Source: Massilia sp. H6
GTDB taxonomy: Bacteria > Pseudomonadota > Gammaproteobacteria > Burkholderiales > Burkholderiaceae_D
Length of the DNA: 64,000 bases
Reading direction: 5' to 3'
Assembly: GCF_024802625.1 (NCBI RefSeq)
Contig: NZ_CP103371.1
Coordinates: 1,674,001 to 1,738,000, forward strand
Shown: one piece after another, positions 29,651-38,447 of the stretch
Layout of the letters: each line of letters begins with the position of its first letter
How positions within the stretch are numbered: position 1 is the stretch's first letter
Notes under the pieces: model-generated
What the model was told of the DNA's origin: nothing
Seen by the model: only the letters and a program-made list of their open reading frames with translations
Databases searched by the model: none
Program-made: the position numbers and the translations under genes

Positions 29651-29678
29651 TCATCCATAGCTAACGAACACAGCGCCT
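29651..29678 (-). repeat. IS terminal inverted repeat, right
   Basis: TCATCCATAGC ... ACAGCGCCT, complementary to the left end at 28593-28620. Confidence 0.9.
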
Positions 29679-29824
29679 TTTTTCGCCATTACCCTTCGTG
29701 AAACTGGATCGCGGCGGGGTGGAACTCCAGGCTGCCAGGCGCAATTTATTCTGTGTAGGGACGCCGTTCGCTCCGCCACCTGTGGCAAACTCTTTTTCTT
29801 CAGCAATTCGCGTCTCGATCCAAC

Positions 29825-32800
29825 ATGACCTTGTCCCGCACCATCCTGGCCGCTTCCCTGGCCGCTTCCCTTGCCCCTATCGGCGCCCAGGCCGCCGCCG
29901 CCGACCCTTATTTCCGGTTCCCGGCGGTGCGCGGCGACACCGTGGTATTCACCGCCGAGGGCGACTTGTGGCGATCCAGTACGGCGGGGGGCAAGGCGAC
30001 GCGCTTGACCACCCATTCATCGATGGAAACGCATGCCGCGATCTCGCACGATGGCAAACAGGTCGCCTTCGCCGCTTCTTACGAAGGGGCGCAGGAAGCC
30101 TATGTGATGCCGCTCGAGGGTGGGCTGCCCAAGCGCATCACCTTTGAAAATGGCGGGGTGACGGTGCTGGGCTGGACGGCGCAGGGCGAAGTTTTGGTGA
30201 ACACCGAGAATTCGGTCGGGCCGGCCAAGCACCGCGTGGTGGCCGCGCTCGACCCGGCAACGCTGGCGCGCCGGGTACTGCCGCTGGCCGACGCCAATGA
30301 CGCCCTGGTTACCGACGATGGCAAATCCGTGTTCTTCACGCGCATGGGCCTGTCGATGACCAACGATAACGTCCGCTCCTACCGTGGCGGCGCGCACGCG
30401 CAGTTGTGGCGCTTCGACCTTGGCGCCAGGGACGAAGCCGTGCCGCTGTTCCGGGGCGACAGTGCGAACAATCGCCGCGCCATGTGGTGGCAGGGCCGCA
30501 TTTATTTCATCAGCGACAGCGGCGGCAGCGACAATATCTGGTCTGCGCTCCCGGACGGGAGCGACCGCCGGGTGCACACCAGCCACCAGGAGTGGGACGT
30601 GCGCACCGCTTCGCTCGGCGATGGCCGCATCGCCTACCAGCTCGGCGCCGACCTGCGCCTGTTCGACATCGCCAGCGGGCGCGATACGCGCCTGCAAGCC
30701 AGTCTGGTGTCGGACTTCGACCAGCAGCGTACACGCCGGGTGCGCTCGCCGCTCGATGCGCTCAGCGCGATCGAGGTGGCCAGCAAGGCCGAGCGCATCG
30801 TACTCACCGCGCGCGGCCGCGTCACCATCGCCGGCACCGGCAGCCAGCGCCGCGTCGAGATCGCGGTGCCGGAAGGCGCACGTGCCCGTAGCGCCGTGTT
30901 CAGCCATGACGACAAATCGGTGTATGCCTTCGTGGACAGCACCGGCGAGAACGAGATCTGGCGCTTTGCGGCGGACGGCTCCGGCAAGGGCGAGCGCCTC
31001 ACTGTCGACGGCGCCAGCCACCGTTCGGGCCTGTATCCGTCCCCGGACGGCCGCTGGCTGGCCCACACCGACAAGAAGGGCCGCACCTGGCTGCTCGATC
31101 TGGCGGCGAAAACCAATGTCATCATCGACGACGCCAAGCAGGCCGGCGCCGACCGCCCGGACCAGGTGGTATGGTCCCCGGACAGCCGCAACCTGGCCTT
31201 TGTGCGGGTCGGTACGAACGAGCAGCGCAACCAGATCGGCATGTTCAACCTGGTGTCGAAGACGCTGGCCTTTGTCACAACCGACCGTTACACGGCCGAT
31301 TCGCCGGTGTTCTCGGCGGACGGGAAGTGGCTGTACTTCCTGTCCGCGCGCCACTTCAACGTCGGTAATGGCGGCCCCTGGGGCGACCGCAACATGGGCC
31401 CGGTGTTCGACCGGCGCGTCGGCGTGTACGCACTGGCCCTGCAGGCCGGCGTGCGCTTTCCTTTCAAGCCCGAAGACGAGCTGACCAAGCCGGAAGCGGC
31501 CTCTCCAGAAGCGGCTGCCCGCTCCGCGGTCATGAAGCCGGGCAGCGACGAGTCGGACAAGAACGCCGCCGCTGCCACGGCGACCGCCGCGGCCCTTGCC
31601 GCGGCCAGCGCCGCCGCGCCCGACAAGGCCAGGGGGCCGGTGCCCGCTGTCGACTATGCAGGACTGCGCGAACGCCTGTACGAAGTGCCGATTGCGCCGG
31701 GCAACTACCGGGCCCTCGCGAGCGACGACAAGCGCCTGTACATCCTGGAGTCGGACAATGGCCGCAGCGGCGTGCTCAAGACCCTGGAGATTGCGCGCAG
31801 TAGTGCGCAACCGGAAGTGTTCGCCGCCAATGTGCGCGAATTCGGCCTGAGCACCGATCGCAAGCACGTTTTCTTTCGCACGTTTGCCGCCAGCGGCGCT
31901 GGCGACATGCTGATCGTGGCGGCGGGCAGCAAGGCGCCGGCCGACCTGGCCAAGGCCCGGGTCAAGATCGACGACTGGGCGGTCAGCACCAATCCGCGCC
32001 TGGAATGGGCGCAGATGTTCAACGACGCCTGGCGTATGCACCGCGATTTCTTGTACGACGCCAACATGCGCGGCATCGACTGGAACGCGGCGCGCGCGCG
32101 CTATGCGCCACTGGTCGAGCGGGTGACCGACCGCGCCGAGCTCGACGACGTGCTGGGCATGATGGTGGGCGAACTCGGCGCGCTGCATTCGCAGATCCGT
32201 CCGGGCGACCAGCGCCGTGCCAGCGGCGAGGGCGTGCCATCGAGCCTGGGCGCGGTACTGGTGCGCACGCTCGAAGGCTTCCGGGTCGAGCGCATCTACC
32301 GCAGCGAGCCGGAACTGCCATCCGAGCGTGGCCCGCTGGCCGCGCCCGATGTCGGCATCAAGGAGGGCGACACCATCCTGGCGGTCAACGGCAAGTTGCT
32401 GGCCGAGAGCCGGGACATCGCCGACCTGCTGCTCGACCAGGCCGACAAGCAGGTGCTGCTGCATGTGAAGACCGAGGGCAAGCAAGCGGGCAAGCCGCGC
32501 GCCGTGATCGTCACGCCCGTGTCGATGGCGCGCCATGCCAGCCTGCGCTACGCCGACTGGGAGCAGGGCAGGGCGCAGCAGGCCGATGCGCTTTCCAGGG
32601 GCAGGATCGGCTACCTGCACCTGCGCGCCATGACCGCGCGCGACATCAATGCCTTCGCGCGCGATTTCTACGCCAACATCAACAAGGAAGGCCTGGTGAT
32701 CGACGTGCGCCGCAATAACGGCGGCAACATCGACAGCTGGATCATCGAAAAGCTGCTGCGCCGCTCGTGGGCGTTCTGGAGCGCGAACGGCAACCAGCCG

Positions 32801-33205
32801 CAGTCCAACATGCAGAACAGCTTCCGCGGCCACCTGGTGGTATTGATGGACGAACTGACCTATTCCGACGGCGAGACCTTTGCCGCCGGGGTCAAGGCCC
32901 TGAAGCTCGGACCGCTGGTGGGCAAGCGCACCGCCGGCGCCGGCGTCTGGCTCAGCGATGGCAACGGCCTGCTCGATAACGGCATGGCGCGGGTGGCCGA
33001 ATTCGGCCAGTTCGCGGCAGACGGCGAATGGCTGATCGAGGGCGTGGGCGTGAGTCCGGACGTCGAAGTGGACAACCTGCCGCACGAGACCTTCAGCGGC
33101 CGCGACCGCCAGCTCGAAGTGGCGCTGGCACTGCTGGAAAAAAAGATGGCCGAGCAGCCGCTGCAGCAGTGGAAGCCAGCGGCGATTCCGGCACTCAAGC
33201 GCTGA
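29825..33205 (+). CDS. Tricorn-like S41 family peptidase with beta-propellers and PDZ domain
   Basis: Large exported serine protease related to archaeal tricorn (1126 aa). Signal peptide 1-24 (ending AQAAA). Residues 28-330 and 340-560 look like WD40/PD40-type beta-propellers (YFRFPAVRGDTVVFTAEGDLWRSS; YPSPDGRWLAHTDKKGRTWLLDL). An Ala-rich linker lies at about 570-600. A tricorn C1-like helical part is at 720-790 (WRMHRDFLYDANMRGIDW), PDZ at about 815-885, and the S41 catalytic domain at 900-1095. Ser1014 in DELTYSDGETF is the likely nucleophile. Probably periplasmic, degrading peptides. Preceded by the IS; no operon partner is evident. Confidence 0.9.
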   Translation: MTLSRTILAASLAASLAPIGAQAAAADPYFRFPAVRGDTVVFTAEGDLWRSSTAGGKATRLTTHSSMETHAAISHDGKQVAFAASYEGAQEAYVMPLEGGLPKRITFENGGVTVLGWTAQGEVLVNTENSVGPAKHRVVAALDPATLARRVLPLADANDALVTDDGKSVFFTRMGLSMTNDNVRSYRGGAHAQLWRFDLGARDEAVPLFRGDSANNRRAMWWQGRIYFISDSGGSDNIWSALPDGSDRRVHTSHQEWDVRTASLGDGRIAYQLGADLRLFDIASGRDTRLQASLVSDFDQQRTRRVRSPLDALSAIEVASKAERIVLTARGRVTIAGTGSQRRVEIAVPEGARARSAVFSHDDKSVYAFVDSTGENEIWRFAADGSGKGERLTVDGASHRSGLYPSPDGRWLAHTDKKGRTWLLDLAAKTNVIIDDAKQAGADRPDQVVWSPDSRNLAFVRVGTNEQRNQIGMFNLVSKTLAFVTTDRYTADSPVFSADGKWLYFLSARHFNVGNGGPWGDRNMGPVFDRRVGVYALALQAGVRFPFKPEDELTKPEAASPEAAARSAVMKPGSDESDKNAAAATATAAALAAASAAAPDKARGPVPAVDYAGLRERLYEVPIAPGNYRALASDDKRLYILESDNGRSGVLKTLEIARSSAQPEVFAANVREFGLSTDRKHVFFRTFAASGAGDMLIVAAGSKAPADLAKARVKIDDWAVSTNPRLEWAQMFNDAWRMHRDFLYDANMRGIDWNAARARYAPLVERVTDRAELDDVLGMMVGELGALHSQIRPGDQRRASGEGVPSSLGAVLVRTLEGFRVERIYRSEPELPSERGPLAAPDVGIKEGDTILAVNGKLLAESRDIADLLLDQADKQVLLHVKTEGKQAGKPRAVIVTPVSMARHASLRYADWEQGRAQQADALSRGRIGYLHLRAMTARDINAFARDFYANINKEGLVIDVRRNNGGNIDSWIIEKLLRRSWAFWSANGNQPQSNMQNSFRGHLVVLMDELTYSDGETFAAGVKALKLGPLVGKRTAGAGVWLSDGNGLLDNGMARVAEFGQFAADGEWLIEGVGVSPDVEVDNLPHETFSGRDRQLEVALALLEKKMAEQPLQQWKPAAIPALKR

Positions 33206-33297
33206 TCGGCGCGCGCCAGGGGCGTCGATGGCGCGCGGGCGGGGGCGCCGGTGTATCCTGCGCAGTACCGCCGCCCGGGCGCCCAAGGAGAGCTGCC

Positions 33298-34161
33298 ATG
33301 CTGGACAGTTTGCGGAGCTTGATGCGCCCCCCGGAGGGCATGATGTTCGACTTCAGCCGGCCGGCCGGGGAGCCCGCGCTCACGCCGGCCCACGGCGTGT
33401 CCTGGCGCGTGTTCGCCAATCCGGTGACGCTGTTCGTCGGCGGCGTCGCGGCCGTGCTGCTGGAACTGGCCGAGCCGTCGGTACGCAGCGGCGTATGGAA
33501 CCACAGCAGTTTCCAGCGCGACCCGGGTCTGCGTTTGCGGCGCACCGGGGCGGCCGCCATGATGACGGTCTACGGCCCGCGTTCGGCGGCCGAAGCGATG
33601 ATTGCAAGGGTGGTGCGGATGCATGGCCAGGTAAGGGGCAGCACGCCGGGCGGCCTGGCCTACCGCGCGAACGATCCGCGCCTGCTCGACTGGGTGCATG
33701 CCAGCGCCGTCTTCGGTTTTACCGAAGCCTTCCACCGCTATGCACAGGCGCTCTGCGCCAGCGAGAAAGATGCCGCCTTCGCCGAAGGCGCGCACAGCGC
33801 ATGCCTGTACGGTGCCCGTGGCGCGCCGCAGAGCTGGCGCGCCTGGGAGGCGCTGCTCGCAGCGACTGCGCCCGGCCTCGAAGGCTCGCCGATCCTGGCC
33901 GAATTTTTGCGCATCATGGACGCGGCGCCGATCTTGCCGGCACCGCTGCGCTGGCTGCAACGCCTGCTGGTGCGCGCCGCGGTGCACATCACGCCCGAGC
34001 CGGTGCGCTCGCTGCCGCAACTGCGCGGACGCGCGCTGCGCACGGGCGAAGCCACGCTGGTGCGCACGCTGGCATGGGTCGCCACGTGGTTGCCGCTGGG
34101 CGACACGCCCCAGCTGCAGGCGGCCCGGCGGGTCGCGTCCGAGCCTGCTTCCAGGCTGTAA
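33298..34161 (+). CDS. MpaB-family (DUF2236) oxygenase-like protein
   Basis: 287 aa, similar to the DUF2236/MpaB family, some members of which are heme-dependent oxygenases such as latex-clearing and mycophenolate-pathway enzymes. Supporting stretches: ANPVTLFVGGVAAVLLELAEPSVRSGVWNHSSF (a membrane-like helix), RTGAAAMMTVYGPRSAAEAMI, and the family motif DPRLLDWVHASAVFGFTEAF, whose His is the presumed heme ligand. AAGGAG is 7 nt before the ATG. Substrate unknown. It stands alone between the tricorn-like gene and an esterase gene. Confidence 0.78.
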   Translation: MLDSLRSLMRPPEGMMFDFSRPAGEPALTPAHGVSWRVFANPVTLFVGGVAAVLLELAEPSVRSGVWNHSSFQRDPGLRLRRTGAAAMMTVYGPRSAAEAMIARVVRMHGQVRGSTPGGLAYRANDPRLLDWVHASAVFGFTEAFHRYAQALCASEKDAAFAEGAHSACLYGARGAPQSWRAWEALLAATAPGLEGSPILAEFLRIMDAAPILPAPLRWLQRLLVRAAVHITPEPVRSLPQLRGRALRTGEATLVRTLAWVATWLPLGDTPQLQAARRVASEPASRL

Positions 34162-34258
34162 TCCTACGTGCGGCCGAGCCGACGCCTGACATGCTGCAGC
34201 GCAGCATATGCGTACACTAGCAGCTTATTACCGCAGGCTTCGGGCTGGAGAGGTCAAC

Positions 34259-35230
34259 ATGACACATTTCGCATCAGATCCCTGGCAGTTTCTTGGCTGG
34301 AATCCCTGGGCCGGCTTGCAAGACTGCGCGACCGGCGCCGCCATGCCAGCGCCCGCGCCCGGCCAGGGCAGCTTCGTGGCCGGGGTATTCGAGTTTGGAG
34401 CGCACACCCTCCACTACAAACTATTTATACCGAGCAATGCTGGTGCGGCCTCGCTGCCATTGGTCGTGATGTTGCACGGCTGTGGACAGGGCGCCGACGA
34501 TTTTGCGCTCGGTACCGGCATGAACGCGCTGGCCGAACAGGCGGGCTGCATGGTCCTGTATCCGGAACAATCGCCGCAAGCGCACTGGAACCGCTGCTGG
34601 AACTGGTACGACCAGGCGCATCACGAGCGCGACGAAGGCGAGCCTGCCCTGATCGCGGGATTGGTGCAACACGTGATCGCCGAATACGGCATCGACCGCA
34701 GCCGCGTCGCGGTTGCCGGCCTGTCCTCTGGCGGCGCCATGGCAGTCATCCTGGGCCGCACCTATCCGGACGTGTTCAGCGCGGTTGGCTGCCATTCGGG
34801 CCTGGCGCATCGCAGCGCCTTTGACGGCGCAAGTGCCATGATGGCCATGCGCGAAGGGGCGGGCCCCGACCTTCTTGAGTCGGCCAGGCCGCTGGCTTCC
34901 ATTCCGACCATCGTCTTTCATGGCGATGTCGACTATACCGTGCACCAGAATAACAGCGCCGACGTCATCCGGCAGGCGCTGGCCTGCTATGCCGGGCAGG
35001 TGCCGGGCCTGGCGCGCGAAACCGCCATGTGCGAACACACCGGCGAGACCAGCGGACGCAGTTTCACCCGCCATACCCATCACGGGGAAACCGGTGACGT
35101 CGTCGCCGAACGGTGGATCGTCCACGGAACCGGGCATGCCTGGTCTGGCGGAAGCTCGCAGGGAAGCTATACCGACGCGCGTGGTCCGGATGCCAGCAAG
35201 GAGATGCTGCGCTTCTTCATGAAACAATAA
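34259..35230 (+). CDS. PHB-depolymerase-family esterase
   Basis: Alpha/beta hydrolase of the polyhydroxybutyrate depolymerase/LpqC type (323 aa). Lipase box GLSSGG (Ser156), Asp in FHGDVDYTVH and His in GTGHAWSGG give the catalytic triad; oxyanion region LPLVVMLHGCGQGADDF. No clear signal peptide (MTHFASDPWQFLGWN), so it may be cytoplasmic or use another route. GAGAGG is 7 nt upstream. The substrate could be PHB oligomers or feruloyl/acetyl esters; members of this family are often mis-assigned. Confidence 0.83.
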   Translation: MTHFASDPWQFLGWNPWAGLQDCATGAAMPAPAPGQGSFVAGVFEFGAHTLHYKLFIPSNAGAASLPLVVMLHGCGQGADDFALGTGMNALAEQAGCMVLYPEQSPQAHWNRCWNWYDQAHHERDEGEPALIAGLVQHVIAEYGIDRSRVAVAGLSSGGAMAVILGRTYPDVFSAVGCHSGLAHRSAFDGASAMMAMREGAGPDLLESARPLASIPTIVFHGDVDYTVHQNNSADVIRQALACYAGQVPGLARETAMCEHTGETSGRSFTRHTHHGETGDVVAERWIVHGTGHAWSGGSSQGSYTDARGPDASKEMLRFFMKQ

Positions 35231-35258
35231 GACCCGAACGCCGACCCTGGCGAGCGGT

Positions 35259-35582
35259 TCAGGCTTTGGCTTGCTCGATCGACTTTCCGGACGCGATCCA
35301 GGCCTTGACCCAGGCGGGTTGCCGTCCGCGCCCGCTCCACTGCTGGGCGCAATCTTCAGGGTTGCGGTATTTGACCGCGACCTTGGCGCCGCCTTGCTTT
35401 GCCGGTTTCGGGGTCTTGATGCCGTGCAAGGCGTCGACCGACATGCCGGCATTGCGGGCGATATGCAAAATTTGCTCGCGCGCCTGGCTCACGCCCAGGA
35501 AATGGCGGGTCTTGAGCTCGTCGATCAACTGGACTTCCAGCGCGCGTAGCTGGGCGATCGAATACTTGGATAAATCGTGCAT
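35259..35582 (-). CDS. H-NS histone-like family protein (107 aa)
   Basis: Nucleoid-associated protein of the betaproteobacterial H-NS/BpH3 type. The N-terminal part (1-50) is a helical oligomerisation region (YSIAQLRALEVQLIDELKTRHFLG). The C-terminal DNA-binding module has the family consensus KYRNPEDCAQQWSGRGRQPAWVKAW, with the AT-hook-like GRGRQP loop. Likely silences AT-rich or foreign DNA. AGGT lies 10 nt before the ATG. Transcribed away from the metabolism genes to its left, with a short gap to the esterase (convergent). Confidence 0.92.
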   Translation of the reverse strand: MHDLSKYSIAQLRALEVQLIDELKTRHFLGVSQAREQILHIARNAGMSVDALHGIKTPKPAKQGGAKVAVKYRNPEDCAQQWSGRGRQPAWVKAWIASGKSIEQAKA

Positions 35583-35694
35583 GTGGTGACCTGATCGAAG
35601 AAGATGTGCTCGCCAGAAGAACTGCTGGCGACGAAAACCTGCACCCTAGCATGGAAGGCAAAGGGCCACCGGTTTTTCTTGCCTGGCCCCGGGC

Positions 35695-36879
35695 TCAGAT
35701 CGCAGCCAGCGCCTGACGCAAGTCTTCGCGCTGGTCGTCCAGGTGCTCGATTCCCACCGACAAGCGGATCAGCCCGTCGCCGATACCCAGTGCAGCGCGC
35801 TGTTCGGCAGGAATGCTGGCATGGGTCATCAGGGCAGGGTGCTCGATCAGGCTTTCGACCCCGCCCAGGCTTTCGGCCAGCGTGAACACCTCGCGGTTTT
35901 CCAGGAAACGGCGCGCCCCCGCCAGGTCGGTGGCCAGGTCGATTGACACGATGCCCCCGAAACCGCTCATCTGGCGCTGCGCCAGCGCGTGCTGCGGATG
36001 CGATTGCAGGCCTGGGTAGTACACCTGGCGCACCTTTGGTTCGCGCGCGAGCCACTCGGCCAGCGCGAGCGCGTTGGCGCTGCTGCGTTCCACGCGCAGG
36101 GCCAGGGTCTTGATTCCGCGCAGCACCAGGAAGCTGTCGAACGGTCCCTGGATGGCGCCCACGGCGTTCTGGATGAAGCCCAGCTGCTCGCCCAGTTCCT
36201 GGTGGCGGGGCTCGGTCCCGACCACCGCCACGCCGCCGATCACGTCGGAGTGGCCGTTCATGTACTTGGTGGTCGAGTGCACCACGATGTCGATGCCCAG
36301 TTCCAGCGGTCGCTGATTGACCGGGCTGGCAAAGGTGTTGTCGCAGACGCTGATGATGCCGCGTGCGCGGCAAAGCGCGGCGATGCTCGCCAGGTCGGCC
36401 AGCTTGAGCATCGGATTGGTCGGCGTCTCCACCCATACCAGCCTGGTGTCGGGCGTGATGGCGCGGGCCAGCGCATCCGGGTCGGTCAGGTCGGCATAGC
36501 TGAAGCTATGGCCGGCGCTCTTGCGGCGCACGCGCTCGAACAGGCGGAAGGTGCCGCCGTACATGTCGTCGCCCGCCACGATATGCGAATTGGCCGGCAG
36601 CAGTTCCAGCACCGCCGCGATCGCGGCCAGGCCCGAGGCGAACGCGAACGCCGCGCTCCCGCTTTCGAGGTCGGCCACGCAGCGCTCCAGCGCCCAGCGG
36701 GTCGGGTTGTGCGAGCGGCCGTAGTCCAGGCCCTTGTGCACGCCCGGGCTTTCCTGGCGATAGGTCGAGGTGGCGAAGATCGGCGGCATCACCGCGCCGG
36801 TCGATGGCTCGGGCACCTGGCCGCCGTGGATCACGCGGGTGGCGAGATGTTTCTTGGCTTGGTACACGGGCGAACTCAC
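35695..36879 (-). CDS. Cystathionine gamma-lyase-type PLP enzyme
   Basis: Cys/Met-metabolism PLP enzyme (394 aa). Family stretches: THVIHGG-like start (RVIHGGQVPEPSTGAVMPPIFATSTY), DYGRSHNPTRWALERCVADLE, PLP-binding HSTTKYMNGHSDVIGG with the Lys, and SLGGVESLIEHPALMTHASIP. It follows a cystathionine beta-synthase gene with a GTGA overlap, so the pair makes cysteine from homocysteine (reverse transsulfuration). The start is a GTG at 36879 with AAGGA 7 nt upstream. Cystathionine gamma-synthase (MetB) is a close relative; the context favours the lyase. Confidence 0.88.
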   Translation of the reverse strand: MSSPVYQAKKHLATRVIHGGQVPEPSTGAVMPPIFATSTYRQESPGVHKGLDYGRSHNPTRWALERCVADLESGSAAFAFASGLAAIAAVLELLPANSHIVAGDDMYGGTFRLFERVRRKSAGHSFSYADLTDPDALARAITPDTRLVWVETPTNPMLKLADLASIAALCRARGIISVCDNTFASPVNQRPLELGIDIVVHSTTKYMNGHSDVIGGVAVVGTEPRHQELGEQLGFIQNAVGAIQGPFDSFLVLRGIKTLALRVERSSANALALAEWLAREPKVRQVYYPGLQSHPQHALAQRQMSGFGGIVSIDLATDLAGARRFLENREVFTLAESLGGVESLIEHPALMTHASIPAEQRAALGIGDGLIRLSVGIEHLDDQREDLRQALAAI

Positions 36880-38273
36880 GATAGCGTCCTTCGAAGATGG
36901 TTGAGCAGGTCGAAGCGGGTAATCAGGCCATAGAAGCGATCGCCCTCGGCGACCACGGCAGTGAGCCCGCGGCCGAGGACCGCGCGCAGCTCGGCCATGC
37001 TCGAACAGGGGTGCAGGGTCTGCAGCGTCGCGGTCATGGTCGACGAGACCGGCGCTGCGAACTGACTGGCCACCTGACCCGCGCCCTGGGGCGAGGTCAC
37101 GTGCAGCAGCAGGTCGGATTCGTCGATCAGGCCGGCCAGGCGGCCGTCGCGGTCGATCACCGGCAACTGCTGCAGGTCGCTGCTGCGCATGCGGCTGAAG
37201 GCGGTCAGCAGCGTGTCGTCCGGCGCCACGGTCACTACTTCGCCGTCGTCGTAGCGGCGCCCGATCAGGTCGCGCAGGTCGCCCAGCCTGGGGCGTGCCA
37301 GCAAGCCCTGGTCGAGCATCCAGCCGTCGCTGTAGACCTTGCTGAGATAGCGGGTGCCGGTATCGCAGACAAAGCTCACCACGCGTTTGGGGCGGGTCTG
37401 CTCGCGGCAATAGCGCAGCGCCGCCGCCAGCAGGGTGCCGGTGGACGAGCCGCCCAAAATGCCTTCTTGTTGCAGCAGCATGCGCGCCGTGGCGAAGCTT
37501 TCTTCGTCCGAGACGGTGTAGGCGTGCTTGACGCGCGACAGGTCGGCGATGCCGGGAATGAAATCCTCGCCGATACCCTCTACCGCCCACGAACCGGCAT
37601 CGGTGCGCAGCACGCCGGTGTTGATGTAGTCGGCCAGGATCGAGCCCTGGGGATCGGCCAGGACGAATTCGAGCATGGGCTGGGTCTTGCGGAAATAGCG
37701 CGACAGGCCGGTAAGGGTGCCCGAGGAGCCGACGCCCACCACGATGGTGTCGAGCCGGTGGTTGACTTGGTCCCAGATTTCCGGGCCGGTGGTGGTCTCG
37801 TGGGCGCGCGGGTTGGCCGGGTTGTTGAACTGGTCGGCGAACCAGGCACCGGGAATGTCGCGCGCCAGGCGCGCCGCGACATCCTGGTAATAGTCGGGAT
37901 GCCCCTTGCCGACGTCGGAGCGGGTCAGGTGGATTTCGGCACCGAGCGCCTTCAGGTGCAATATCTTTTCGGCGGCCATCTTGTCGGGTACCACCAGCAC
38001 CACGCGATAGCCCTTGATGCGCGCTACCAGCGCCAGCCCCAGGCCGGTATTGCCGGCGGTGGCCTCGACCACGGTGCCGCCGGGCTGCAGGTGGCCGTCA
38101 TGCTCGGCTTGCTCGATCATGGCGCGGCCGATCCGGTCCTTGATGGAGCCGCCGGGGTTTTGCGATTCGAGTTTCAGGAACAGCTGGCAGGGACCGGTGT
38201 CGATCCGGGTGACTTCGATCAGGGGGGTGTCGCCGATCAGGGAGAACAGGGCAGCTTGCGACGCATGTTGCAT
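36876..38273 (-). CDS. Cystathionine beta-synthase with C-terminal CBS pair
   Basis: PLP enzyme condensing serine and homocysteine to cystathionine (465 aa). The catalytic part (1-330) has the PLP lysine in NPGGSIKDRIGRAM, EATAGNTGLGLALVA, the GSSGT phosphate loop and GILGGSSTGT. Two CBS domains follow (about 345-460), as in eukaryotic-type CBS, where they regulate activity. GGAGG sits 4 nt before the ATG. An upstream run of open frame (to 38435) is low complexity and rejected. Coupled to the gamma-lyase gene. Confidence 0.9.
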   Translation of the reverse strand: MQHASQAALFSLIGDTPLIEVTRIDTGPCQLFLKLESQNPGGSIKDRIGRAMIEQAEHDGHLQPGGTVVEATAGNTGLGLALVARIKGYRVVLVVPDKMAAEKILHLKALGAEIHLTRSDVGKGHPDYYQDVAARLARDIPGAWFADQFNNPANPRAHETTTGPEIWDQVNHRLDTIVVGVGSSGTLTGLSRYFRKTQPMLEFVLADPQGSILADYINTGVLRTDAGSWAVEGIGEDFIPGIADLSRVKHAYTVSDEESFATARMLLQQEGILGGSSTGTLLAAALRYCREQTRPKRVVSFVCDTGTRYLSKVYSDGWMLDQGLLARPRLGDLRDLIGRRYDDGEVVTVAPDDTLLTAFSRMRSSDLQQLPVIDRDGRLAGLIDESDLLLHVTSPQGAGQVASQFAAPVSSTMTATLQTLHPCSSMAELRAVLGRGLTAVVAEGDRFYGLITRFDLLNHLRRTLS

Positions 38274-38383
38274 ATTGCCTCCGTAAGGCCGGGGCCGGGC
38301 CCGGACTGGGCGCCGCCGGGTAGGCGGCGCTGGCTGTGTGCTGGCGTGTGCTGGTCGTGCATGGGCGCCAGGCCATGTAGAGA

Positions 38384-38401
38384 AATAATGATAATGCGTT
38401 T
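38384..38401. promoter_or_regulatory. Fur-box-like sequence upstream of the CBS gene
   Basis: AATAATGATAATGCGTTT contains two perfect consecutive Fur hexamers (AATAAT, GATAAT) and a poor third one. About 110 nt before the cystathionine beta-synthase start. Weak evidence only. Confidence 0.3.
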
Positions 38402-38447
38402 GCGAGCGCAGGTGTTGATTCTGTAGGGTTGGCACTGCCTGGCTACG

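Larger units (their letters stand above)
28593..29678 (-). mobile_element. Complete IS1595-family insertion sequence (1086 bp)
   Basis: Bounded by 28-bp imperfect inverted repeats (24 of 28 match) at 28593-28620 and 29651-29678, enclosing one intact transposase gene on the minus strand. The insertion point is the T-tract of the clpA terminator: nine T lie left of the element and five T followed by CGCC lie right. The family normally makes an 8-bp target duplication; here only the T-run is shared, so the duplication is imperfect or hidden. The transposase stop codon lies inside the left repeat. Base composition is like the host's. Confidence 0.9.

Noticed and set aside
28593-29678. Composite transposon or genomic island around the IS
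   Set aside because: Only one IS copy is present and the genes on both sides are ordinary chromosomal genes.
30017-33286. 1089-residue open frame opposite the tricorn-like gene
   Set aside because: Antisense artefact with His/Arg/Ala-rich sequence; the plus-strand product has signal peptide, propellers, PDZ and S41 domains.
36876-37590. Upstream extension of the gamma-lyase frame to 37590
   Set aside because: It runs inside the CBS gene in another frame; GTG at 36879 with AAGGA and a GTGA overlap is the natural start.
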